Source of the DNA: T1Sed10-7 sp046540855
Lineage (GTDB): Bacteria; Actinomycetota; Nitriliruptoria; Nitriliruptorales; Nitriliruptoraceae
DNA: 26,644 bases
Reading direction: 5' to 3'
Assembly (NCBI GenBank): GCA_046540855.1
Contig: JBKHEJ010000011.1
Location: 1 to 26,644, forward strand
The stretch's first letter is position 1. Each line of letters starts with the position of its first letter. The notes under the pieces are model-generated. The model saw only the letters and a list, made by a program, of their open reading frames with translations, was not told the DNA's origin and made no database searches. This document shows, piece by piece, positions 14,866 to 24,714 of the stretch. A program made the position numbers and the translations under genes.

Positions 14866-15539
14866 GGCGCTGCCTCCGTCTCCGCCGCGAGGAGACCGCG
14901 GCTGGTGGCGTACCCGTGCAACGCCTGGTGCAGCGCCTTCCTTCCCCGGTGCAGCCGGGACATGACCGTGCCGACGGGGGTGCCCATGATGCTGGCGATC
15001 TCCTTGTACGAGAACCCCTCGACGTCAGCGAGGTAGACCGCCTCGCGGAAGGTGTCCGGCAGCTGCGCGAGCGCGTCCTTGACCTCGTCAGCGGTGAAGG
15101 AGTCCAGGACCTGCCGCTCCGGCGAGCTCCCGGTCGTCCGGCTGAGCTCGTCGTAGAAGGAGAAGTCGTCGATCTCGTCCTGGAGCGACTCCTGCGGCCG
15201 CCGTTGGGCCTTGCGGTACAGGGAGATGTAGGTGGTGTGGAGGACCCGGTACAGCCAGGCCTTCAGGTTCGTGCCCTCGCGGTACTGGTGGAAGGAACGG
15301 AAGGCCTTCGCGATGGTCTCCTGGACGAGGTCCTCCGCGTCGGTGGCATCGCGGGTGTAGCGCAGCGCTGCCGAGTAGAGGCGATCGAGGTGGGGCAGGA
15401 CCTCCGCTTCGAACCGCTCCCGCCGCTCGCGGTCGCCGAGCTCTCGTCGCACGGGCGAGGCTGCTTCGTCGGCCCCCACCTCGGACGCCGACGACGGATC
15501 GGGTGCAGGCGGCGAGGTGGAGGGCACGACGTCGCTCAC
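14862..15539 (-). CDS. sigR: SigR/SigH-like ECF sigma factor (oxidative/thiol stress)
   Basis: A group-4 sigma factor of about 225 residues. Region 2 spans about 43-112 (RLYSAALRYTRDATDAEDLVQETIAKAFRSF in pieces: RLYSAALRYTRDATDAEDLV, QETIAKAFRSF; then NLKAWLYRVLHTTYISLYRK) and region 4 about 150-205 (QLPDTFREAVYLADVEGFSY, KEIASIMGTPVGTVMSRLHRGR). The DAEDLVQET and GTNLKAWL stretches are typical of SigR/SigH. The start is uncertain: GTG 15539 is eight bases short of a good SD, but TAGGCT (+ 15572-15577) would give a transcript start just ahead; ATG 15596 adds 19 residues and also lacks an SD. Residues 1-35 are disordered in either case. It overlaps the anti-sigma start. Confidence 0.9.
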   Translation of the reverse strand: MSDVVPSTSPPAPDPSSASEVGADEAASPVRRELGDRERRERFEAEVLPHLDRLYSAALRYTRDATDAEDLVQETIAKAFRSFHQYREGTNLKAWLYRVLHTTYISLYRKAQRRPQESLQDEIDDFSFYDELSRTTGSSPERQVLDSFTADEVKDALAQLPDTFREAVYLADVEGFSYKEIASIMGTPVGTVMSRLHRGRKALHQALHGYATSRGLLAAETEAAP

Positions 15540-15571
15540 TTGTGGCGGTTGCGGACCTTGGGGGCTGCCCA

Positions 15572-15577
15572 GCCTAC
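15572..15577 (-). promoter_or_regulatory. Possible -10 element for sigR
   Basis: TAGGCT on the minus strand fits TAnnnT and would start transcription about 25-30 bases ahead of GTG 15539, excluding the ATG at 15596 from that transcript. No convincing -35 is seen. I found no SigR-type GGGAAT-N18-GTT promoter upstream. Confidence 0.3.
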
Positions 15578-15684
15578 TGCGGGTCGACGGTCGCATCGCA
15601 CGGGCGCTCGATCGCGACCGCCCGGGGACCTTGGACGGCGTTCTCAACAGCGGGAGGACATCGAGATAACACGAAGATGCATGA

Positions 15685-15697
15685 GATGGTACGCTGC
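15685..15697 (+). promoter_or_regulatory. Possible -10 element for the 15817-17306 transcript
   Basis: TACGCT near 15690 in a locally AT-richer stretch fits TAnnnT, with ATAACA 18 bases upstream as a 4-of-6 match to TTGACA. It would place the hairpin at 15744-15773 within the leader. Confidence 0.35.
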
Positions 15698-15743
15698 GGC
15701 CGGACCGCCACCACCCTCCCGCGGTGCCCCCGGGCGGGAGGGC

Positions 15744-15773
15744 GCCGGCCCCGTACCCCACCACGGGGCCGGC
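15744..15773 (+). other. Strong 11-bp hairpin in the leader of the membrane-anchored protein gene
   Basis: Perfect arms GCCGGCCCCGT (15744-15754) and ACGGGGCCGGC (15763-15773) with loop ACCCCACC, 43 bases before ATG 15817. Every pair is Watson-Crick and most are GC. It could act as an attenuator or a transcript-stability element; no known RNA class is recognised. Confidence 0.5.
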
Positions 15774-15816
15774 ACGGTGGCGGCGCCATGGACCACCACC
15801 CCCGGGCGAGGACGAC

Positions 15817-16842
15817 ATGCGTGAGCTTGACTGGTTCGACGGGCCGGAGGACGACGGGGACGGCGAGCGCCGCCGCTCCCGCTGGTTCCCGATGTTGGTC
15901 GCGGTGCCGTGGCTGGTGGTCGCCGCGCTGCTCGTCGCGCCTCGGCTGGCCGATGCACCCTCCGACCGCGAGGCGCCGAGGGCGAGCGGCACGACCGACC
16001 CCGCCGAGCCTGCCCCCTCCGATGACGCGGTGCGACCGGCGGGACCCGAACCCGGAGCACCGATCCCCGACACCGCGCCGCCTCAGGGTGCGGGGACCGA
16101 GCCGGCGCGGCCGGGGTCACCGGGCAGCGCGGCGCCGACCGAGCCGTCCGCTGCTGGCGCCGACGCCCTACCGGCAGGCCCGGAGGATCCCGCGGCGGTG
16201 CTCGAGGTCGCCGAGCTTCGCGGCCGGTGGCGGGTCGCGCCCGGCAGCGAGGAAGCCGCATCGCTCGCCGTCGTCGTGGCCCGCGCCTGGTTGACCGGGC
16301 TCGAGCCCGCTCTGGAGCTCGAGGGCGTCACCGCACCCGCGCCGCGTCGCGAGGGGTCGCGCTCCTACGCCGAGCACCTCATCGTCGAGGCGGTCGAGGC
16401 GACCTCGCCGGACACCGAGGTGGTGACCGTGCTGGCCGTCGTGCTGCACGAGCAGCCCGGTGCCGATCCCGCGGTCACGGTGGAGCGGCTGGCCGTGCCG
16501 ATCGCGTGGACGGAGGACCGGCCTCACCCCGCGGGCCCGCCGTGGCCGCTGCCCGGCCCCCGGCTGGATGCCCGCCCCCCGGCGCTGCAGCCGGTCACGG
16601 AGGAGGAGATGTGGGACCAGGCGAACGACGCCCTCGCGCAGGCGGGGCTCGGTGCCCTGCGCCTCACTGCGGTCCGGACCGCACCTCGGGGGCCGCTCGT
16701 CGTGACGGCGAGCGACGGCACGCAGGAGCACGAGATCTGGCTCAGGCGTCACCTGGACGGCTACGTCGTCGCCGGTAGCACGCTGCAGGGCTCCGACCCG
16801 CTGCAGGAGGAGCAGCAGCAGGAGTGGGAGGAGGGACGGTGA
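15817..16842 (+). CDS. Membrane-anchored protein with extracytoplasmic domain, function unknown
   Basis: A 341-residue protein with a charged cytosolic N-terminus (DWFDGPEDDGDGERRRSR), one membrane span at about 24-42 (FPMLVAVPWLVVAALLVA), a Pro/Ala-rich linker to about 135, and a folded C-terminal part. That part (VARAWLTGLEPALELEG, VVTVLAVVLHEQPG, EHEIWLRRHLDGYVVAGS) has the topology and rough look of NTF2-like extracellular domains such as TcpC-type proteins; I hold this loosely. The end is Glu/Gln-rich (LQEEQQQEWEEGR). ATG 15817 has GAGG upstream; the in-frame sequence before it contains the hairpin and no SD. Its stop overlaps the GTG of the Rv3235-family gene. Confidence 0.7.
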   Translation: MRELDWFDGPEDDGDGERRRSRWFPMLVAVPWLVVAALLVAPRLADAPSDREAPRASGTTDPAEPAPSDDAVRPAGPEPGAPIPDTAPPQGAGTEPARPGSPGSAAPTEPSAAGADALPAGPEDPAAVLEVAELRGRWRVAPGSEEAASLAVVVARAWLTGLEPALELEGVTAPAPRREGSRSYAEHLIVEAVEATSPDTEVVTVLAVVLHEQPGADPAVTVERLAVPIAWTEDRPHPAGPPWPLPGPRLDARPPALQPVTEEEMWDQANDALAQAGLGALRLTAVRTAPRGPLVVTASDGTQEHEIWLRRHLDGYVVAGSTLQGSDPLQEEQQQEWEEGR

Positions 16843-17306
16843 CCCACGCACCGCACCGCACCGCGGCGCCGCTGACGACGCGGCCGATCGGGGACGCACC
16901 CGCGCGGGTGGCGGGCCTGCTCGTCCTGGCCTGGGCCGAGGTCCAGGCCGGCCGTCGGCCGCTCCGCCAGCTCGACCCGCTGCTGTCCCCGGCGATCCGA
17001 CGCCGCTTAGCGGTGCAGGCACCACCGCGTCGACCGCCGAGCGAGCAGGCGATCGCCCTGCGCAGGATCGTCGTCCGCCACCCCACGCCCGACGCCTGCG
17101 AAGCGGTGGTGCTCGTCGAGCGCGACCGCCGGGTGACCGCGGTCGCGGTCCGGCTCGAGCGTCACCTCGGGCGGTGGCGCGCCGTCGATCTGACCGCGCC
17201 CGAGGCGGGGCTGACCGCCCTGCCGACCGCCTCGCTGCCACCGGGCTACCGACCTCGTGATGCCTTCGACGAGGTGGAGGAGGAGTTCACCGAGGCACGT
17301 GGGTGA
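16839..17306 (+). CDS. Rv3235-family (DUF6459) protein
   Basis: A 155-residue soluble protein. The pattern LLVLAWAEVQAGRRPLRQLDPLLS, in pieces LAWAEVQAGRRPLRQLDPLL then ALRRIVVRHPTPDACEAVVLV, VTAVAVRLERHLGRWRAVDL, is that of the actinobacterial Rv3235 family, whose member lies near secA1 in M. tuberculosis. Function is unknown; the fold is probably NTF2-like, given the alternating strands ending in RLE...W. GTG 16839 has GAGGGAC upstream and overlaps the preceding stop (GTGA). It is convergent with secA. Confidence 0.75.
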   Translation: MTHAPHRTAAPLTTRPIGDAPARVAGLLVLAWAEVQAGRRPLRQLDPLLSPAIRRRLAVQAPPRRPPSEQAIALRRIVVRHPTPDACEAVVLVERDRRVTAVAVRLERHLGRWRAVDLTAPEAGLTALPTASLPPGYRPRDAFDEVEEEFTEARG

Positions 17307-17320
17307 GGGCACCCAGCCTC

Positions 17321-17336
17321 GGCGGCTCCCGCCGCC
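17321..17336. terminator. Hairpin between convergent Rv3235-family gene and secA
   Basis: GGCGGC-TCCC-GCCGCC, a perfect 6-bp stem, occupies nearly all of the 31-base gap between the two stop codons. No T-tract. Confidence 0.55.
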
Positions 17337-17337
17337 A

Positions 17338-20238
<2,901 letters not shown>

Positions 20239-20316
20239 GGTGGTGGTCCCTCACGCTGCTGGAACGCCCCACCCGCGGCCGCGGGCGGACGGCAGCGGGA
20301 GGGCAGGTCACCCAGG

Positions 20317-20377
20317 ATGGTACGGCGCCCACGCCGACCGCACCCGCCCGGTGGTCCACGACCCCGGCGGGCGCGGT
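20317..20377 (-). promoter_or_regulatory. hpf terminator hairpin and probable secA promoter
   Basis: ACCGCACCCGCC (20337-20348) and GGCGGGCGCGGT (20366-20377) form a 12-bp stem (one G-U pair) about 30 bases after the hpf stop. Just beyond, TACCAT on the minus strand (+ 20317-20322) fits TAnnnT and gives a secA leader of about 70 bases. The -35 would lie inside the hairpin. Confidence 0.45.
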
Positions 20378-20408
20378 CGCGATCGACGGGGCAACCGGGC
20401 CGCAAGGC

Positions 20409-20777
20409 TCAGCCCGCCAGCTCCTCGACCTCCCGCTTCGCGAGCGCCGGCACCTCCTGCGCGGCGTCCAGGCGCGGCTTGCTCACCCGCCTCGTCTTCA
20501 GCTTGCGGACCTGCCGTGCGAGCTTGTCCTCGGCGCGGTCGATCGCGGTGATCGGGTCGGGCCCGGTCGCGCTCGCGTGCAGGTACCGACCCTTGGCGTG
20601 CAGCGTCGCTTCGCACCGCACGCGCTCCTCGATCCGGGGGTTCGTCTCCTCCGAGAACACCACCTCCATGTCGAGGAACCGGTCGAACAGCCGGCTCACA
20701 CGGGAGAGCTTCGCGATCGCCTCGTCCCGGATCCGGGGCGTGACGTCGAGGTTGGTTCCCTGCACGGTGATCCGCAT
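20409..20777 (-). CDS. hpf: Short ribosome hibernation promoting factor (HPF/YfiA family)
   Basis: A 122-residue protein with the S30AE domain: MRITVQGTNLDVTPRIRDEAIAKLSRV at the start, EERVRCEATLHAKGRYLHASA, and DPITAIDRAEDKLARQVRKLKTR in pieces. This domain binds the 30S decoding site and stabilises idle ribosomes. The sequence ends about 20 residues after the domain and lacks the C-terminal dimerisation domain of the long HPF (over 200 residues) usual in actinobacteria. ATG 20777 has the perfect SD AGGAGG six bases upstream; the frame continues upstream only as Pro/Gly/Arg-rich sequence. It lies between comF and secA. Confidence 0.9.
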   Translation of the reverse strand: MRITVQGTNLDVTPRIRDEAIAKLSRVSRLFDRFLDMEVVFSEETNPRIEERVRCEATLHAKGRYLHASATGPDPITAIDRAEDKLARQVRKLKTRRVSKPRLDAAQEVPALAKREVEELAG

Positions 20778-20819
20778 CGGTCCTCCTGTCCCGCGGGCGC
20801 CTGGGCTGCGCCGCGTCCA

Positions 20820-20899
20820 CCGCGGCGGCCTCTCGCCGCGGCGCGGACCGGGTCCGACGGATCCGGCGGGACCCGAGGTCCCGGCCTTCCCGCACGGTA
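20820..20899 (-). promoter_or_regulatory. Structured hpf leader and probable promoter
   Basis: TACCGT on the minus strand (+ 20894-20899) fits TAnnnT. The implied leader of about 110 bases has two perfect hairpins: CGGGACC-CGA-GGTCCCG (20867-20883) and CCGCGGCG-GCCTCT-CGCCGCGG (20820-20841), before the SD. Confidence 0.4.
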
Positions 20900-20998
20900 G
20901 ACCGCGAGGCCGCGGCGGCGCGAGCATCCGTGGTCCTCCTGCACGGCGCTCCACCCTGAGCGCACCGGCTGGGATCAGCGCAGCACGGGCCCATCGAC

Positions 20999-21031
20999 CG
21001 CGCCGGTCACCCGCTGCACGCGCCGGTCACC
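20999..21031. repeat. 13-bp direct repeat at the comF 3' end
   Basis: CGCGCCGGTCACC occurs at 20999-21011 and 21019-21031, a 20-base period. The second copy contains the comF stop codon. Only two copies are present. Confidence 0.6.
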
Positions 21032-21704
21032 AGCCGAACGCGCGACCACCTGCGGCCCCGGGCCCGAGCGCGTGGCTGCCCGCTCGGGCCAGCACCGCCA
21101 GATGGACGCGGCCCGATCCCGCCGCACGCACGGCCGTCGCCGCCCGCCAGGCGGTCGCGCCGGTGGTCAGGATGTCATCGACCAGCAGCACCTCGGTGCC
21201 AGGCAGCGCGGTGCGGGCCCGGTAGTGGTCGCGCCCGTCCGGGCCCGTGCGGGCCTCAAGCAGCGCGACGGCCGGGAGGTCAAGGGCCACCGCCACGAGC
21301 CGCGCGATCCGCTCGGCGTGATCGACCCCCCGGGCGCGGACCCGATCGGCCGGGGTCGTGACCCAGGTGACGACGTCCACACCGGGCGGCCGCTCGATCA
21401 GCCGGGCGCTCAGCGGTGCGACGAGTGCCGGCCAGGCCGCCTGGGCCCCGCTGAGCTTCGCGGTCGCCAGACCCCGGGCGAGCGTCCCGCGGTAGTCGTA
21501 GGCGAGCACGGTCGAGGTGATCGGTGCCCCTGCGACCCAGCAGCGGTGAGCCGTGCCGCGCGGGGCGCCACAGCGTGCACACCCCCGTGGTGCCGGCCGC
21601 ACCTCGGTCGCGCACGCGGCACACCACGGGCTCCGTCCCCGCGCGCGGCAGGCCAGGCAGCGCGGCGGGGCCAGCAGGTCGAGCAGGTGCCGGGCGGCGA
21701 GCAT
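21027..21704 (-). CDS. comF: ComF family phosphoribosyltransferase-like protein
   Basis: A 225-residue ComF-family protein. The N-terminal zinc ribbon uses CLAC (16-19), CAAC (28-31) and CARC (42-45). YDYRGTLARGLATAKLSG (70-87) and TTPADRVRARGVDHAERIA (116-134) match the family pattern Y...lr..l...K and P....R.R.GfnQ...la; here the usual FNQ is VDH. The PRPP-binding loop VLLVDDILTTGAT lies at 172-184. In competent bacteria ComF aids DNA uptake; in actinobacteria its role is unclear, and it sits beside hpf and secA as in mycobacteria. ATG 21704 has AGGA upstream. Confidence 0.88.
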   Translation of the reverse strand: MLAARHLLDLLAPPRCLACRARGRSPWCAACATEVRPAPRGCARCGAPRGTAHRCWVAGAPITSTVLAYDYRGTLARGLATAKLSGAQAAWPALVAPLSARLIERPPGVDVVTWVTTPADRVRARGVDHAERIARLVAVALDLPAVALLEARTGPDGRDHYRARTALPGTEVLLVDDILTTGATAWRAATAVRAAGSGRVHLAVLARAGSHALGPGAAGGRAFGW

Positions 21705-21820
21705 GCCGCGATCCTGTTGCGGCCCAGCGTGGTGCACAACCCCCGTGCCACGGCCTGTGGATGGCCGCTCGAGGACCGAACCCCCTCGGGGGCGCCGGAG
21801 CGCCGCACCTGGCGGCGCGC

Positions 21821-21991
21821 TCAGCGTGGCGGCGCGGCCTCCTCGACGAGCATCACGGGGATGCCGTCCCGGACCGGGTAGCGCAGCCCGCACCCGGTGC
21901 AGATCACCAACTGCCGCCGCTCCTTCTCCTCGACAGGAGCACGGCAGGAGGGGCACACGAGGATCGCGAGCAGCCGCGCATCGAGCGCCAT
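21821..21991 (-). CDS. Trm112/YcaR-family zinc-ribbon protein
   Basis: A 56-residue protein: MALDARLLAILVCPSC, then VICTGCGLRYPVRDGIPVML. The cysteine pairs C13-x2-C16 and C31-x2-C34 form one zinc ribbon, and LRYPVRDGIPVML is the family signature. In bacteria these small proteins are of uncertain role; the eukaryotic relative Trm112 activates methyltransferases. ATG 21991 has a strong SD (CAGGAGGTC). It starts 27 bases after the manB stop on the same strand, as in mycobacteria (Rv3256 region). Too short for many gene callers. Confidence 0.85.
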   Translation of the reverse strand: MALDARLLAILVCPSCRAPVEEKERRQLVICTGCGLRYPVRDGIPVMLVEEAAPPR

Positions 21992-22018
21992 GGGACCTCC
22001 TGGGGGTCTCCCACGAGC

Positions 22019-23554
22019 CTAGTCCGCGCCACCGATGCCCGCGGCCGTGCGCAGGTCGTTCTGCCACACCCGGTCCACCTCGTCACGCTCGTCCAGCACC
22101 TCGCGCAGCAGCGCGTACAGCCGCTCGAGAGCCGGCTCGTCCCGCCCCTCGCACAGCAGCACGAGCCCGGGCAGGTTCGTCGAGGCACGTACGAGCAGCC
22201 ACCCGTCGTCGAACTCGGCCCGCAGCCCGTCGACGCGGACGACGCGGGTGGGCTCGGTGCGGGCGAGGATCGCCTCGGCGAGCTCGGCCACGACCCGGTC
22301 CTTCACCTCGTCCGGGCAGGCCGCCTGCATCGTCGGGCTGGAGCGGTACTGCGGCAGGCCGGCGACCAGGTCGGACATCGAGGTGCCCGCCGTCGCGAGC
22401 ACGTGGGCGGTTCGCAGCCCGGCGTGCACGGCGTCGTCGAAACCGAGGTGGTCCGCGGCGTCGAACAGGTGCCCGCTGCGCTCGCCGGCGAAGGGCGCGC
22501 CGAGCTCACGCATCCGCCGCTTGATGTGCGAGTGTCCGGTCGGCCCCATCACCGGGACGCCACCGGCCGCGAGGACGACGTCCTCGACCAGACGCGAGCA
22601 CTTCACGTCGTAGACGATGCTGGCGCCGGGGTGCCGGGTGAGCACGTCGCGGGCGAGCAGCGCCACGAGGCGGTCCGCGTACACGGTGGCGCCCTGCTCG
22701 TCGGTCACACCGAGGCGGTCCCCGTCGCCGTCCAGCGCGACGCCGAGATCGGCCCCGTGCGAGCGCACGGCGGCGGCGAGCTGGGTCCGAGCCTCGAGCA
22801 GCTCCGGGTCCGGCTCGTGGTTCGGGAAGCTCCAGTCCAGCTCGAGGTTGCACGGCAGCACCTGGTGTCCGGCCGCCTCGAACGCCGCGGTGGCGACGGG
22901 CCCGGCGATGCTGTTACCGCCGTCGATCACGATCCGGAGCGGACGCTCGGCGGGCGTGGTCGCCGCGAGCCGGTCCACGTAGGCCTGGGTGACGCTGTGC
23001 TCGGTGTAGGTCCCCCTCCCACGCGTGAACCGGCCGCTCTGCGCGCGCTCGTGCAGCTCGGCGATCTCGGCCGGACCGAAGCTGGTCGAGGGCGCGTCGG
23101 AGAGCTTGAAGCCAGCCCACCCGTTCGGGTTGTGGCTCGCGGTGACGGCCACACCGGCGTCGACGCCGAGGTGGTGCTGCGCGAAGTAGACCATCGGGGT
23201 CGTCGCGAGCCCCAGCACGACCACCTCGCGCCCGGTCGACAGCAGCCCCTCCACCAGCCCGCCGGCGAGCACCGGGGCGTAGGCCCGGCTGTCGTGCCCG
23301 ACCACCACCTGCGTGATCCGCCGCTCGGCGAGCAGGGTCCCGAAGGCCCGTCCCAGCACGTTCGCACCGAAGGGCGTCAGCAGGGTCGGGTCGTGGTCGA
23401 ACGGCCCCGCGGTGCGTCCCCGCACGTCGTAGGCGCGGAACGCCCCCGGGGGTGGCGGCGAGGTCAGGTGGGTGACGGCATCGCGACCGGTCCCCGGCAA
23501 CGGGTACGGCCAGGTGGGGTCCGGCTCGATGGGCACACGGTGCTCCTCGCTCAT
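22019..23554 (-). CDS. manB: Phosphomannomutase/phosphoglucomutase
   Basis: A 511-residue alpha-D-phosphohexomutase that interconverts mannose (or glucose) 6- and 1-phosphate, feeding GDP-mannose for envelope glycans. The phosphoserine loop TASHNPNG has S140; the metal loop DGDGDR lies at 275-280; the sugar-binding loop GERSGH at 357-362; the C-terminal phosphate-binding segment is VRASTNLPGL, where most relatives have RxSxTEP-like sequence, so Asn replaces the usual Thr-Glu/Asn position. The N-terminus (EPDPTWPYPLPG...) is slightly longer than usual. ATG 23554 overlaps the stop of the DUF6788 gene (ATGA). The neighbouring DUF3499, Trm112-like and zincin_1 genes match the mycobacterial manB block. 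Confidence 0.93.
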   Translation of the reverse strand: MSEEHRVPIEPDPTWPYPLPGTGRDAVTHLTSPPPPGAFRAYDVRGRTAGPFDHDPTLLTPFGANVLGRAFGTLLAERRITQVVVGHDSRAYAPVLAGGLVEGLLSTGREVVVLGLATTPMVYFAQHHLGVDAGVAVTASHNPNGWAGFKLSDAPSTSFGPAEIAELHERAQSGRFTRGRGTYTEHSVTQAYVDRLAATTPAERPLRIVIDGGNSIAGPVATAAFEAAGHQVLPCNLELDWSFPNHEPDPELLEARTQLAAAVRSHGADLGVALDGDGDRLGVTDEQGATVYADRLVALLARDVLTRHPGASIVYDVKCSRLVEDVVLAAGGVPVMGPTGHSHIKRRMRELGAPFAGERSGHLFDAADHLGFDDAVHAGLRTAHVLATAGTSMSDLVAGLPQYRSSPTMQAACPDEVKDRVVAELAEAILARTEPTRVVRVDGLRAEFDDGWLLVRASTNLPGLVLLCEGRDEPALERLYALLREVLDERDEVDRVWQNDLRTAAGIGGAD

Positions 23555-23916
23555 GATCCCGGTCTCTGCTGGCGGGAGGGTCCAGGTGTGGCGGCTCGCG
23601 GGGCCGCACCGTGGTCCTCGGGCACCACGGGCTCGAGCGCCTCCCCGGGCAGCGTGCGACCGATGTAGCGCTTCCGGGTCCGGCCATCCTCCTTCCAGTA
23701 GGCGTACCAGTACGGCCCGTGCGGGCAGCTTCGGCAGCCGGGCTTGCCGCACCGGACCTCCTCCTGACGGTAGGTCAGGGTGGGCGGCAGGCCCGGCTCA
23801 TCCCGTGGCGGACCGTCGAGGTGGACGAGCAGCCCACGCACCAGGATCAGCAGGCGCCGGAGCTCGTACTCATCGAGCCGGCGGACCTGGCGCGTCAGCG
23901 CGCGAGACAACGACAT
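23551..23916 (-). CDS. DUF6788-like small zinc-ribbon protein
   Basis: A 121-residue protein. The central motif reads TYRQEEVRCGKPGCRSCPHGPYWYAYWKEDGRTRKRYIGR (in pieces: RCGKPGCRSCPHGPYWYAYW at 55-74, RKRYIGR at 81-87), with cysteines C56, C61 and C64. This is the pattern of DUF6788, a family of unknown function that I associate with phage and mobile DNA. The N-terminal part is a leucine/arginine-rich helix; the C-terminal third is disordered. ATG 23916 has GGGAGGG upstream. Its stop overlaps the manB start, so it is translated with manB. TACGGT (+ 23963-23968) is its likely -10. Confidence 0.75.
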   Translation of the reverse strand: MSLSRALTRQVRRLDEYELRRLLILVRGLLVHLDGPPRDEPGLPPTLTYRQEEVRCGKPGCRSCPHGPYWYAYWKEDGRTRKRYIGRTLPGEALEPVVPEDHGAAPRAATPGPSRQQRPGS

Positions 23917-23962
23917 CGAGCCCTCCCTCGGTGCTCTCCCTGCGACTTAGGTGACCTGCGGG

Positions 23963-23968
23963 ACCGTA
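23963..23968 (-). promoter_or_regulatory. Probable -10 of the DUF6788-manB operon
   Basis: TACGGT fits TAnnnT and gives a leader of about 40 bases with an SD. Just upstream on the minus strand is TGTGGTTT, shared with the DUF3499 promoter. Confidence 0.45.
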
Positions 23969-24048
23969 AGAAACCACATCGACCACGCTCCAGGGTGGAG
24001 GTGCGACCATCGCTGCGTGCCGCGTCACGCGCCGTCCGGCACGTCGGC

Positions 24049-24576
24049 TCAGCCTGCGGAGGTGTCCCGCGGGGTCCTGCTGGCCCGACGCGCGCCCAGC
24101 CCTGGGGGTGGCGGGGGCGGCGGAGGTGGCGCCGGCGGGACCTCGGCGGCGGGGCACGGGTGAGCGTCCTCGGAGACGGCACCCGGGACCGCGCGCAGCG
24201 CGGCGGCGAGGACCGCAACGGTGCGGTCGCCGCCGAGGTCCGCCGGCACCTGCGGTGGCCGATCCGGACGACGTGCGTCCTCCGGACGGCGATCACGGAG
24301 CTCCCAGCCGAAGGGCGGCCGGGTCCGTGCCGCGTGGGTCTGGCACAGGTCGTAGGTCTGGGGGACCGGCACCTCTCGCAACGTCGTCAGCTCCACGTAC
24401 CGCTCGGCGTAGCTGAAGGTCAGCGTCGCCGTCGCCAGGGACCGGCAGGACGGACGCGCGCACACGCGTTCCCCCCGGAAGGGGAACACGACCACATCCT
24501 GCCCGCGGGTCCCTGGCGTGCGTGCCGGCGCCCCCGGCGCAGGCCGGGCAGGCTGCGCTGCCGAGGAGGTGTCCAC
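24049..24576 (-). CDS. DUF3499 family protein
   Basis: A 175-residue protein with the DUF3499 core: RVCARPSCRSLATATLTFSY (38-57), YDLCQTHAARTRPPFGWEL (75-93). Cysteines C39 and C44 with C78-x2-H81 look like a zinc site. Function is unknown; in actinobacteria it lies next to manB and a zincin_1-family gene, as here. The C-terminal 70 residues are Pro/Ala/Arg-rich, with nine consecutive prolines. GTG 24576 is chosen because the -10 TACGGT ends seven bases upstream, so the transcript would be leaderless; the GTG seven codons earlier would lie in the promoter. Confidence 0.85.
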   Translation of the reverse strand: MDTSSAAQPARPAPGAPARTPGTRGQDVVVFPFRGERVCARPSCRSLATATLTFSYAERYVELTTLREVPVPQTYDLCQTHAARTRPPFGWELRDRRPEDARRPDRPPQVPADLGGDRTVAVLAAALRAVPGAVSEDAHPCPAAEVPPAPPPPPPPPPGLGARRASRTPRDTSAG

Positions 24577-24613
24577 GCCGCGAACCGTAAACCACACCCG
24601 TGTGGTTCAGCAA
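24577..24613 (-). promoter_or_regulatory. DUF3499 promoter with an 18-bp palindrome as spacer
   Basis: On the minus strand TTGCTG, the palindrome AACCACACGGGTGTGGTT (+ 24590-24607, 8-bp perfect arms), and TACGGT follow one another directly, then seven bases to GTG 24576. The palindrome exactly fills an 18-bp spacer. This suggests a repressor operator or an activator site of the MerR kind; the regulator is not identified. Confidence 0.6.
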
Positions 24614-24701
24614 GCTCCTGTTCCCGACCTGCCGGGTCCTGGGTAACGGCCGGCACCCAGGACGATGTTGTCGTTCGCGGCTGTTGCCTGCCCGGGTCGC
24701 C

Positions 24702-24707
24702 TACCCT
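24702..24707 (+). promoter_or_regulatory. Probable -10 of the zincin_1-family gene (leaderless)
   Basis: TACCCT fits TAnnnT and lies seven bases before ATG 24715, so transcription would start at the start codon; no SD is present. The 14-mer GCCTACCCTGCCGG here (24699-24712) is repeated at 1505-1518 ahead of cbs. Confidence 0.5.
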
Positions 24708-24714
24708 GCCGGGG

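Noticed and set aside
21524..23668. A 714-codon open frame opposite comF, the Trm112-like gene and manB
   Set aside because: It runs across three real genes and two intergenic gaps on the other strand, with no SD and shadow-like composition.
24097..24130. G-rich stretch as a quadruplex or repeat element
   Set aside because: It encodes the run of prolines in the DUF3499 protein tail and is explained by codon use.
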